A stretch of DNA of 10,214 bases, taken from Gammaproteobacteria bacterium. GTDB lineage: Bacteria; Pseudomonadota; Gammaproteobacteria; Acidiferrobacterales; SZUA-150. Of this stretch, positions 1-6,784 are shown in pieces. Made by a program: the position numbers and the translations under genes. The notes under the pieces were generated by a model. That model was not told the origin of the DNA. It searched no databases and saw nothing but the letters and a program-made list of their open reading frames with translations. The stretch is from contig JAOUNW010000073.1 in assembly GCA_029880755.1 (NCBI GenBank), positions 1 to 10,214 on the forward strand. The letters run 5' to 3'. The first letter of the stretch is position 1. Each line of letters starts with the position of its first letter.

Positions 1-29
1 ACTCCGGTTGGAAACTACCGGGCAGAGTG

Positions 30-69
30 AATCCCTTGGTCGTAGGTTCGAGTCCTACCGGGCCCACCA
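30..69 (+). pseudogene. 3' half of tRNA-Lys, probable attachment-site copy
   Basis: This stretch reads as tRNA positions 37 to 76. It has the 3' side of the anticodon loop and stem, a short variable loop, a perfect T arm (stem GTAGG at 42-46 and CCTAC at 54-58, loop TTCGAGT), the 3' acceptor strand CGGGCCC at 59-65, discriminator A66 and an encoded CCA at 67-69. The TTGGTCG...CCCACCA pattern is that of gammaproteobacterial tRNA-Lys. An intact gene would need AGGGA and a TTT anticodon just before position 30, and a TAGCTCAG-type D arm before that. Positions 1-29 have none of these, so this is a fragment, not a gene running off the edge. Tyrosine integrases often recombine at the anticodon loop and leave such a 3' half at the distal end of an element. 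That reading is inference, because the element and the intact tRNA would lie left of the window. A degenerate tRNA copy is the alternative. Confidence 0.72.
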
Positions 70-315
70 AATTTCCCAATTATTTTTTCTTCACTTTATA
101 TGTGGATGGTCATGAGTTTGGGGCCGTTCTCACACATTTCCGGGCATTGTTTGCGGTGCTGCCTCTTTTATTGAAGCATGGACTTAATTATTATCTCAGT
201 ATTGATGTTTCCGTTGGTACCATAGCCGCCTGTTATTTCGCAACAGCACTGATATATCACCGCTACAGTGCAAACGGTATTTCGGTAGGATGGATCGTTT
301 ACCGGGAGAGGTTTT

Positions 316-1059
316 ATGATAATAAAACAGTTAACAGCAACATTGTTTTGTCTGAGTACAGTCCTTACAAGTCTCCAGTTAAAAGCAGACGAAGGCGTTA
401 ATTTTATCGGTGAAGTATCGACCAGCAACAAAAGCATTGATTTTTATACTACCGATGGTGGCACAGGCGGGAAAGTCCATTTCGCGCCGGATATCCTGAC
501 GTTGGATTATGCCGGAACACTCTCTTACCAGAATTTTTACTCGCGCATTAAAATCAGCCAGACCATTATGGATGATAAGGTGCTTTTTAGAACGCTGACA
601 TTTATGAACAGATCGGATCAAGATTTCACTTTGGGGTATTACATAGGTGGCGGTATCTCTATGTTTGCAGGCTACAAGCGAGGCGAGTTTGAGGCCTTTG
701 TCGAGGGAGATAGTTCTAATCCTTCTGTTAGAGCAAGGTTTGTCGATAGCGGTGCATTCGCTGGTGCAAGTTATTCCGTTTCATTTGAAGCCAGTTCTCT
801 GGCGTTGACCCTAGCGTATGCCGATATGGATGGTGAGATTTCTGTTCAGTCTAACGGTTCTCAGAAAACCACTGGTGATACTACTGGCTACAGTTTCTCT
901 GTGACCTGGAGCAAGCCCATTACAGACGCCACCAGTTTTACCGCAGGTATAAACGCAACACGTTATGAGTTCGAGGACAGTGACCTGGGTATTGGTCTGG
1001 ATTTTGGTACCGAACAAAGTTTTGACAGTATATCGTTGGGTCTTCTGCATTATTTCTAG
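316..1059 (+). CDS. Predicted outer-membrane beta-barrel protein, function unknown
   Basis: The 247-residue product starts with a short basic N-terminus and a hydrophobic core (about residues 6-21), followed by a plausible signal peptidase I site after A24 (LKA/DE). The rest is made of alternating polar and hydrophobic stretches rich in Gly, Ser, Tyr and Phe, with no transmembrane helix. It ends in LGLLHYF, with the C-terminal aromatic residue typical of the beta-signal read by the BAM machinery. The size suits a barrel of about 8 to 12 strands. I do not recognise the family and assign no function. The ATG at 316 has a GGGAGAGG tract at 304-311 as a close ribosome binding site. The gene stands alone between the tRNA-Lys fragment and a thioredoxin gene. 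Another secreted beta-rich protein is possible, but the C-terminal Phe favours an outer-membrane barrel. Confidence 0.75.
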   Translation: MIIKQLTATLFCLSTVLTSLQLKADEGVNFIGEVSTSNKSIDFYTTDGGTGGKVHFAPDILTLDYAGTLSYQNFYSRIKISQTIMDDKVLFRTLTFMNRSDQDFTLGYYIGGGISMFAGYKRGEFEAFVEGDSSNPSVRARFVDSGAFAGASYSVSFEASSLALTLAYADMDGEISVQSNGSQKTTGDTTGYSFSVTWSKPITDATSFTAGINATRYEFEDSDLGIGLDFGTEQSFDSISLGLLHYF

Positions 1060-1182
1060 GCCGCTCTGTTTTTGACCCCCGCATAATCCCGGGTAATTTG
1101 ATTTTCCTCACGGATTTTCCGCGTTCCAGGGGTTGTAATCGTCATTCCTGGCTCCATCTAGGGGTCTTTATGTTAATTTTGC

Positions 1183-1187
1183 AGGAG
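1183..1187 (+). promoter_or_regulatory. Ribosome binding site of the thioredoxin gene
   Basis: AGGAG lies 8 nt before the ATG at 1196 and 5 nt before an in-frame GTG at 1193. The spacing favours the ATG, although the two adjacent starts would differ by only one residue. Confidence 0.7.
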
Positions 1188-1195
1188 TTTTTGTG

Positions 1196-1579
1196 ATGGC
1201 CACGGTAAACCTGGATAAAACCAATTTTGATGAAGTGCTGCATTCCAACGATATGGTTATCGTGGATTTTTGGGCGCCCTGGTGCGGGCCTTGCCGCTCC
1301 TTTGCTCCTATTTATGAAAACCTGTCGGAAAAACACGATGACATTGTGTTTGCCAAGGTCAATACGGAAGAGGAGCAGGAAATTGCAGCGCATTTTCAGA
1401 TTCGCTCCATTCCCACGCTCATGATTTTCCGCGACCAGATTGTGATTTTCGCTCAGCCTGGTGCATTGCCGGAATCCGCGCTAACAGAAATATTAGGCAA
1501 GGCTAAGGCCCTGGATATGGAACAGGTAAGAAACGAAATTGCAGCGCAGCAGAAAGCCGCTGGCAGTTCCGACGCCTAA
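1196..1579 (+). CDS. Thioredoxin, TrxC-like catalytic domain without zinc module
   Basis: This 127-residue thioredoxin-fold disulfide reductase is probably cytoplasmic, as it has no signal peptide. It has the WCGPC redox motif within DFWAPWCGPC near residues 24-33, and the cis-proline loop RSIPT about 40 residues further on. The surrounding FAPI, VNTE and IRSIPTxMIF stretches resemble E. coli thioredoxin 2 (TrxC) more than TrxA. TrxC carries an N-terminal zinc-binding region with two CxxC pairs. Here there is none, and the upstream frame meets a stop at 1136-1138. A polar, Ala- and Gln-rich tail of about 25 residues follows the fold. Electrons would be expected from thioredoxin reductase, but substrates cannot be inferred. 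The gene faces the convergent ATPase gene and overlaps its stop codon. The fold is certain and the subfamily is less so. Confidence 0.93.
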   Translation: MATVNLDKTNFDEVLHSNDMVIVDFWAPWCGPCRSFAPIYENLSEKHDDIVFAKVNTEEEQEIAAHFQIRSIPTLMIFRDQIVIFAQPGALPESALTEILGKAKALDMEQVRNEIAAQQKAAGSSDA

Positions 1580-3387
1580 TCCTCGTAGGCGGGCGCGACC
1601 TTGAATACTTCTTCGATGGTAGTAAGTCCGGCGATAATTTTCTGGGCGCCGCTGATGCGAAGGGTGCGCATACCCTCTTTCATGGCCTGGCGGCGAAGTT
1701 TGTTGGTATCGCAATCCGTTGTTACCAGCTTTTTGGTTTGCTGCGACATCGTTAAAACTTCGTAGATTCCCATGCGTCCAAGATAGCCGGTGTTGCGGCA
1801 TTCGAGGCAGCCTTTTGGCGCGTAGACGGTTTCCGGTTTGTTGATCTTCCAGGGAGAAACCAGTGCTTGCCACTGCTGGTCATCCAGGTGTCCTGGCTGT
1901 TTGCAGTGAGGGCACAAACAACGCACCAGTCGCTGGGCAACTATGCCCAGCAGTGTTGCGTTAATGAGATAGGGTGGTATGCCAATATCCAGGAGACGGG
2001 TAATGGCGGAGACGGAGTCGTTTGTGTGTAATGTGGACAATACCAGATGGCCGGTGAGAGATGCCTGGGTGGCCATGTCGGCGGTTTCCTGATCACGAAT
2101 TTCGCCAACCATAATAATGTCTGGGTCCTGTCGTAACAGATTGCGAACACCGGCTGCAAAATCAAGCTCAATGTTATGTTGCACCTGCATTTGATTGAAG
2201 CTTTCTTCAATCATTTCAATGGGGTCTTCTATGGTGCATACATTCACTTCCGGCTGAGCCAGTTGTTTAAGTGTCGTATAAAGCGTGGTGGTCTTACCGG
2301 AACCCGTAGGCCCGGTGACCAGTACAATACCGTTCGGCTGCGTGACCATGTGTTGCCAACGTTTATAGTCCTCATCGCTTAGGCCCAGTTCCTTGAAACT
2401 CTTTACCAATACTTCCGGATCAAAAATACGCATGACCAGTTTTTCACCAAAGGCCGTGGGCATGGTGGATAAACGCAGTTCAATTTCCTTGCCGTCTGGT
2501 GTCTTGGTCTTGACGCGCCCGTCCTGGGGCCTTCGTTTTTCGGCAACGTCCATGCGTCCGAGGATCTTCAGACGCGAGGATACGGCGGCGGTTACTGCGG
2601 GTGGTAATTGGTACACGAGATGTAAGGTGCCATCGATGCGGAAGCGAATGCGACCCTGGTCACGCCGGGGCTCAATATGAATATCACTGGCCCGTTGCTC
2701 GAAGGCATACTGCAGCAACCAGTCAACGATGGTGACGACGTGCTGATCATTGGCATCGAGCTTGCCGGCGCGGCTTAGCTCGACCAGTTGCTCCAGATTA
2801 CTGATGCTGCCCAGATCATTGCCACCGGTTTCTTCCATGGCGTGACTAACGGATCTGGCCAGGCTGTAAAACTCAACCACGTAGCGGTTGATATCCGCAG
2901 GGTTGGTGAATACTCGCCGGATCTGCTTTTTGGTGATGTGAGCAATTTCCGGTTCCCATTCCCTGACGTAAGGCTCGGCCGTGGCGACTGTGATGTAATC
3001 CTTGGCCACTTCCACAGGGAGTATCTTGTTGCGTTCAGCGTAGCTGTACTTCATGACCGACGCCGCAGCAGCAACGTCGATTTTCAGTGGATCAATATGA
3101 AAATATGGCAGGCCGATTTTGTCGGCAAACCACTGGCTCAATGTCTCGATATCCAAAACATTGTGCGGTGGTTTGGCGCTGGTGACTTTTTCGTTGGCAA
3201 TGATGACCAGAGGGTGCATTTCTACCTTGTTCGACGATTGTGGTGAACGAAAAAGCTGGTCACTGCTTTCCTTAGATAACAGCTTATCCGTTGCTAACAG
3301 ATGGATGATCTGATTGAGCTCCAGCTTTTTGTCCGGCTGGCTTGCCTGTTGTTGCCAGTTACTACCCTTTTTGGTTGATGTCGCCAT
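1576..3387 (-). CDS. GspE/PilB-family secretion or pilus ATPase (orphan)
   Basis: This 603-residue AAA-type hexameric ATPase belongs to the family that powers type II secretion and type IV pilus extension from the cytoplasmic face of the inner membrane. Residues about 75-175 resemble the GspE/MshE N-terminal domain. The catalytic core follows, with Walker A GPTGSGKT (359-366), Asp box TIEDPIEM (385-392), Walker B DPDIIMVGEIRD (421-432) and His box (447-457). A zinc-binding tetracysteine lies at C492, C495, C527 and C530. The RLG-type signature of c-di-GMP-binding MshEN domains is not obvious. No pseudopilin, platform protein or secretin gene lies in the window, so the machine it serves is unknown. 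It starts 12 nt after the lipA stop. No good Shine-Dalgarno precedes its ATG, which suggests coupling to lipA translation. PilB, MshE or GspE identity cannot be settled here. Confidence 0.93.
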   Translation of the reverse strand: MATSTKKGSNWQQQASQPDKKLELNQIIHLLATDKLLSKESSDQLFRSPQSSNKVEMHPLVIIANEKVTSAKPPHNVLDIETLSQWFADKIGLPYFHIDPLKIDVAAAASVMKYSYAERNKILPVEVAKDYITVATAEPYVREWEPEIAHITKKQIRRVFTNPADINRYVVEFYSLARSVSHAMEETGGNDLGSISNLEQLVELSRAGKLDANDQHVVTIVDWLLQYAFEQRASDIHIEPRRDQGRIRFRIDGTLHLVYQLPPAVTAAVSSRLKILGRMDVAEKRRPQDGRVKTKTPDGKEIELRLSTMPTAFGEKLVMRIFDPEVLVKSFKELGLSDEDYKRWQHMVTQPNGIVLVTGPTGSGKTTTLYTTLKQLAQPEVNVCTIEDPIEMIEESFNQMQVQHNIELDFAAGVRNLLRQDPDIIMVGEIRDQETADMATQASLTGHLVLSTLHTNDSVSAITRLLDIGIPPYLINATLLGIVAQRLVRCLCPHCKQPGHLDDQQWQALVSPWKINKPETVYAPKGCLECRNTGYLGRMGIYEVLTMSQQTKKLVTTDCDTNKLRRQAMKEGMRTLRISGAQKIIAGLTTIEEVFKVAPAYED

Positions 3388-3399
3388 GGATTAAATAAA

Positions 3400-4362
3400 T
3401 CAGTTAATGTCCGATGCCTGCTGGTCAGCATGATAGGAAGACCGGACCATCGGACCACTGGCAACGTGACGGAAGCCCATGGCCTTTCCTTTTACAGCAA
3501 ACTGCTCAAAGCTTTCCGGGGTAACGTAACGTTCCACCGGTAGATGATGCCGGCTCGGTTGCAGGTACTGCCCGATAGTCAGCATATCGCAATTGTGGGC
3601 ACGTAAATCCTGCATAACCGCTTCAATCTCCTCATCGGTTTCACCAAGGCCGACCATGAGCCCGGATTTGCTCGGGATTTCTGGGAACATTGCCTTGAAG
3701 TCTTTAAGCAGTTGCAGCGAGTGCCGGTAATCCGCACCGGGCCGGGCCTTTTTGTACAGGCGGGGAACAGTTTCAAGGTTATGGTTCAGTACATCGGGTG
3801 GCTGTTGACCCAGAATATTCAATGCAACTGGCAGGCGCCCCCGAAAATCCGGTACCAGTATTTCAACTTTGGTATTGGGAGTATGTTGACGTATGGCCCC
3901 GATGCAGGCAGTAAAGTGAGCGGCGCCGCCATCACGCAAGTCATCGCGGTCAACGGAGGTGACGACCACGTATTTTAATCCCATCGCGGCAATGGTCCTA
4001 GCCAGGTTTTCCGGCTCTTGCTGATCCAGCGCTTCGGGTCGGCCGTGTGCGACATCGCAAAACGGGCAGCGGCGCGTGCAAATACCCCCCATGATCATAA
4101 ATGTAGCAGTGCCATGTTTAAAACATTCGCCTAAATTGGGGCAGGCCGCTTCCTCGCAAACCGTATACAACTGGTGTTCGCGTAAAATATTTTTAATACG
4201 CTCCACTTCCGGGCTATTGGGCGAGCGTGCACGAATCCAGTTGGGTTTTTTCAGCGGGGTTTCATGGGGCACCACCTTAATGGGGATGCGGCTGGTTTTG
4301 CTCGCGCCTTTAAGGGGATTGGGAGTGATACTGGTCGCCGGTTTATCTGGGTGATTGCTCAA
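3400..4362 (-). CDS. lipA: Lipoyl synthase
   Basis: This radical SAM enzyme inserts two sulfur atoms at C6 and C8 of octanoyl groups on lipoyl domains and the glycine-cleavage H protein. Numbered from the start chosen here, it shows the auxiliary-cluster cysteines C69, C74 and C80 (CEEAACPNLGEC) and the radical SAM CxxxCxxC at C95, C99 and C102 (CTRRCPFC). The family's RSSYHA motif, whose serine ligates the auxiliary cluster, is near the C-terminus. I chose the TTG at 4362-4360 because AGGGAGG sits 5 nt upstream. This gives 320 residues, close to E. coli LipA (321). An upstream in-frame TTG at 4386 would add 8 residues but has no such site. The start lies inside the 3' end of lipB, so LipA translation is probably coupled to LipB, which supplies its octanoylated substrate. 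Confidence 0.97.
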   Translation of the reverse strand: MSNHPDKPATSITPNPLKGASKTSRIPIKVVPHETPLKKPNWIRARSPNSPEVERIKNILREHQLYTVCEEAACPNLGECFKHGTATFMIMGGICTRRCPFCDVAHGRPEALDQQEPENLARTIAAMGLKYVVVTSVDRDDLRDGGAAHFTACIGAIRQHTPNTKVEILVPDFRGRLPVALNILGQQPPDVLNHNLETVPRLYKKARPGADYRHSLQLLKDFKAMFPEIPSKSGLMVGLGETDEEIEAVMQDLRAHNCDMLTIGQYLQPSRHHLPVERYVTPESFEQFAVKGKAMGFRHVASGPMVRSSYHADQQASDIN

Positions 4363-5017
4363 AGAGGCCTCCCTGTTCAAATTCAATCTTATTGTAGCCC
4401 AAGTTTCTTCCCAGATGGGCTACCAGTCTTGAGCCAATGTCATTTATCTGTGGATTCGGGTAAAAGTCAGCGATTTGGGTCATTTCCAGGCTGCGGAATC
4501 CGCAAGGAGGAATGGCCGAGAACGGCTTCAGGTCCATGTCCACATTCAGGGATAGTCCGTGGTAGCTGGCGCCCTGGCGTACCCGTAATCCCAGGGAGGC
4601 GATCTTTTTTTCTGTGACATAGATTCCCGGTGCGCCGGATTTTCGTTTTCCTGAAATATTATGGTCCTCGAGCAGGTTCATGATGCTTTCTTCAATAGCA
4701 GTGACCAAGGTCTTGATGCCCATGTTTTTGCGCTTCATGTCTATAAGCAAATAAGCGACGAGCTGACCGGGACCATGGTAGGTAATGTCACCACCCCTGT
4801 CGCTGTGTACTACCGGGATAGTTTTGTAATCGACTGGCTCATGTTCGGGCCGGTATTTTAATCCTTGGGTAAATACCGGCGGGTGTTGCAGCAACCATAT
4901 CTCATCGGCGGTCGCTGAATCGCGTTCGCTGTTAAACGACTTCATTTGTTCCCAGGATCGGGTGTACTCCACTGTACCCAACTGACGAACAATAATTGGT
5001 TGGCTTTCCCGGGTCAT
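4343..5017 (-). CDS. lipB: Octanoyl-ACP:protein octanoyltransferase
   Basis: LipB moves octanoyl from acyl carrier protein to a lysine of lipoyl domains, the first step of lipoate assembly, in the cytoplasm. The 224-residue protein has the family signature RGGDITYHGPGQ (74-85). It has the catalytic lysine K138 in KKIASLGLRV and the catalytic cysteine C172 in PPCGF. These match E. coli K135 and C169 with a constant offset of 3. The PVFTQG and SYHGLSLNV motifs are also present. The ATG at 5017 lacks a clear Shine-Dalgarno, and it starts 31 nt after the transaminase stop. The 3' end overlaps the start of lipA by 20 nt and encodes its ribosome binding site, so the two lipoate enzymes are made together. 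Confidence 0.97.
   Translation of the reverse strand: MTRESQPIIVRQLGTVEYTRSWEQMKSFNSERDSATADEIWLLQHPPVFTQGLKYRPEHEPVDYKTIPVVHSDRGGDITYHGPGQLVAYLLIDMKRKNMGIKTLVTAIEESIMNLLEDHNISGKRKSGAPGIYVTEKKIASLGLRVRQGASYHGLSLNVDMDLKPFSAIPPCGFRSLEMTQIADFYPNPQINDIGSRLVAHLGRNLGYNKIEFEQGGLFEQSPR
4368..4374 (-). promoter_or_regulatory. Strong ribosome binding site of lipA inside lipB
   Basis: Read on the minus strand this is AGGGAGG, 5 nt before a TTG at 4362. It lies within the last codons of lipB (the Gln-Gly-Gly-Leu region) and decides the lipA start. Confidence 0.7.
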
Positions 5018-5048
5018 ATCTGTGCCAGAAATCTGACTAGGTAATAAC

Positions 5049-5921
5049 CTAATCGCTCACGACGCCGCTACGGAAATCCTGTTTGTATTTTTTATAGATT
5101 TCAAAAACCGTTTTGTGTATGGGGCCGGGTTTGCCATTACCTACCGGCTTATTATCGATCTTAGTAATAGGAAGAATTTCTTTTGTAGAGCTTGTCATCC
5201 AGACTTCGTCAGCGGAAAATAATTGTTTTTCCGTAATCTCGGTTTCCTGGCAGGGAATGTTGTTGGCGTGGGCCAGTTCAATAACCAGGTCACGGGTGAT
5301 CCCGGGCAAAATCTGATCGCCTTTGGGTGGCGTCATCAGCGTATTGTTGGACACAATAAATATGTTGCTGGCTGCTCCTTCCGTTACCCGGCCATCCCGC
5401 AGCAAAATAGCTTCGGTAACCCCTTTTTCTTTGGCCTGTTGACGCATCAACACGTTAGCCAGCAAGGCAATGGCTTTAATATCGCAACGTAGCCAGCGGA
5501 TATCCGGTGCTGTAATGGCCGATACCCCTTGTTCAAGCGTTTTCTGGTCCGGGTATTTCAGGGTCTGACTGTAACCAAACACGGTTGGGGTCATGTTCTC
5601 TGGAAAGCAGTGATCCCGCGCTGCTGGTCCCCGGGTAATCTGAAAATAAATAGACTGGTCTTCTGCGCCGTTGCTGTTAATGAGTTGCTGGATCACCTCT
5701 TGCCACTTTTCTGCCGGCATAGGATTGGGGATGCCCAGATGGGACAGACTGTTATTCAGGCGCTGCATGTGCTGCCCGAGCCGGAACGGCCGCTTCCCAA
5801 AAACAGGAATTACCTCATAAACACCATCGCCAAAGACAAACCCCCGGTCAAATGCCGACACCTTGGCCTGTTCCGGTTTCAGAAACTCGTTATTTAAAAA
5901 AACAGTGTTGATGTTATCCAT
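5049..5921 (-). CDS. dat: D-amino-acid transaminase (class IV PLP enzyme)
   Basis: This 290-residue fold-type IV PLP aminotransferase probably interconverts D-alanine + 2-oxoglutarate and pyruvate + D-glutamate, both wall precursors. The PLP-binding lysine is K149 in RCDIKAIALLANVL, nearly the Bacillus D-amino-acid transaminase motif around K145. E181 in TEGAASN matches the residue that contacts the pyridine nitrogen. R102 and H104 in RGPAARDH correspond to the Bacillus Arg98 and His100 that bind the substrate carboxylate. The FGDGVYE and LPGITR stretches are also typical. The RxH pair argues against branched-chain aminotransferase or aminodeoxychorismate lyase. It lies 44 nt after rlpA and 31 nt before lipB, where Pseudomonas carries dacC and a DUF493 gene. 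Substrate specificity is inferred from motifs only. Confidence 0.9.
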   Translation of the reverse strand: MDNINTVFLNNEFLKPEQAKVSAFDRGFVFGDGVYEVIPVFGKRPFRLGQHMQRLNNSLSHLGIPNPMPAEKWQEVIQQLINSNGAEDQSIYFQITRGPAARDHCFPENMTPTVFGYSQTLKYPDQKTLEQGVSAITAPDIRWLRCDIKAIALLANVLMRQQAKEKGVTEAILLRDGRVTEGAASNIFIVSNNTLMTPPKGDQILPGITRDLVIELAHANNIPCQETEITEKQLFSADEVWMTSSTKEILPITKIDNKPVGNGKPGPIHKTVFEIYKKYKQDFRSGVVSD

Positions 5922-5965
5922 AAAATATTCCAGAAAATAACAGAAGAAAAGAGCAAGCTAATGAC

Positions 5966-6784
5966 TTACTCAATAATGATGTGGGCGTCCCAGATTCCTT
6001 GTAAACGAACTTTTTCCACCAGGTCATCACTATGGGCAACACTGTCCAGAGGTCCAATACGAACACGGTAGATAGGATTGTTGCTGGAGCTTTTATCCTG
6101 GATAAAAACCGGGCCTATGTTGTTTTTGGCTAAACGGGTTTTTAGACCCTCGGCATTTTGTTTTTGGTTAAAGGCACCTACCTGTAAATAAATTTTTACA
6201 TTCTCGGTGACACTGTCGTAACGCTGGCTTGGGGGTAAGGCTTCCGCCTCGATAACGGACTCGGTGGTGGCAATAGCGGAGACCTCGACAAGCCCGGTGC
6301 CGGTAGCGACGATACCTAGCTTGCTGGCTGCGGCGTAAGAGAGATCAATTAGGCGGTTATGCAAGAATGGGCCTCTGTCATTGACCCGGACAATCACCGA
6401 TCTGCCATTTTGCAGGTTTTTCACCTCGACGTAAGATGGCAGGGGCAGGGTCTTATGTGCCGCCGTCATGGCATACATATCATAAGGTTCACCGCTGGAA
6501 GTACTGTTGCCATGGAATTTCTTGCCATACCAGGAGGCAACACCACGCTCCTGGTACCCATCAGTGTTTTTTAGCGGATGGTAGGTTTTTCCGAAAACGG
6601 CATAGGGTTTATTTCCCTTTTCGCTCAGAGGCTCAGCCCTGGGAACAGCGTTGGCGATGGTGCCGATATCTTTTTCTGGTACGTTGTGTGGCCCGTCGTC
6701 CTGGTAGTAACCTCCCTTGTTGGGGTGAGTAGTACAGGCGCCAAGTAGTATCAGGGCGCAAATTGCAGCGAATCTCTTGATCAA
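5966..6784 (-). CDS. rlpA: RlpA-family septal lipoprotein / lytic transglycosylase with SPOR domain
   Basis: This is a 272-residue lipoprotein with signal peptide and lipobox LGAC, lipidated at C17. The double-psi beta-barrel (about 80-170) starts with GVASWYG. It contains E99, D102, H110 and D136, which line up at a constant offset of 21 with E120, D123, H131 and D157 of P. aeruginosa RlpA. That enzyme cleaves stem-peptide-free (denuded) glycan at the septum. A C-terminal SPOR domain (about 196-272, starting KIYLQVGAF) would target the same denuded glycan. No catalytic residue is missing, so it may be active like the Pseudomonas enzyme. The start is TTG at 6784-6782, overlapping the mltB stop as TTGA. 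The next in-frame ATG lies well past the signal peptide, so this start is needed to keep the lipoprotein signal. Confidence 0.95.
   Translation of the reverse strand: MIKRFAAICALILLGACTTHPNKGGYYQDDGPHNVPEKDIGTIANAVPRAEPLSEKGNKPYAVFGKTYHPLKNTDGYQERGVASWYGKKFHGNSTSSGEPYDMYAMTAAHKTLPLPSYVEVKNLQNGRSVIVRVNDRGPFLHNRLIDLSYAAASKLGIVATGTGLVEVSAIATTESVIEAEALPPSQRYDSVTENVKIYLQVGAFNQKQNAEGLKTRLAKNNIGPVFIQDKSSSNNPIYRVRIGPLDSVAHSDDLVEKVRLQGIWDAHIIIE

Noticed and set aside
171..200. TTGAAG with a TATCTC-like downstream box as a promoter of the barrel gene
   Set aside because: The spacing is 15 nt and the -10 match is poor. No pair of boxes in 70-315 was convincing.
27..401. Plus-strand open frame of 124 codons running through the tRNA fragment into the barrel gene
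   Set aside because: It begins inside the tRNA-Lys similarity, overlaps the barrel gene's signal peptide in another frame, has no ribosome binding site and shows no protein-like motif.
1126..1151. Inverted repeat CCAGG...CCTGG before the thioredoxin gene as a terminator of the barrel gene
   Set aside because: The stem is 5 bp with a 16-nt loop and no following T-run. A GATTTTCC direct repeat at 1100-1107 and 1113-1120 nearby is also too short to interpret.
2788..3246. Long plus-strand open frames opposite the ATPase, mltB and transaminase genes
   Set aside because: They lie antisense to genes with intact catalytic motifs, have no ribosome binding sites or recognisable domains, and are expected by chance opposite conserved coding sequence.
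5038..5051. Near-palindrome TAGGT-AATA-ACCTA between the transaminase and lipB genes
   Set aside because: The arms are only 5 bp, AT-rich and overlap the transaminase stop codon. There is no U-tract or known operator pattern, so chance is likely.
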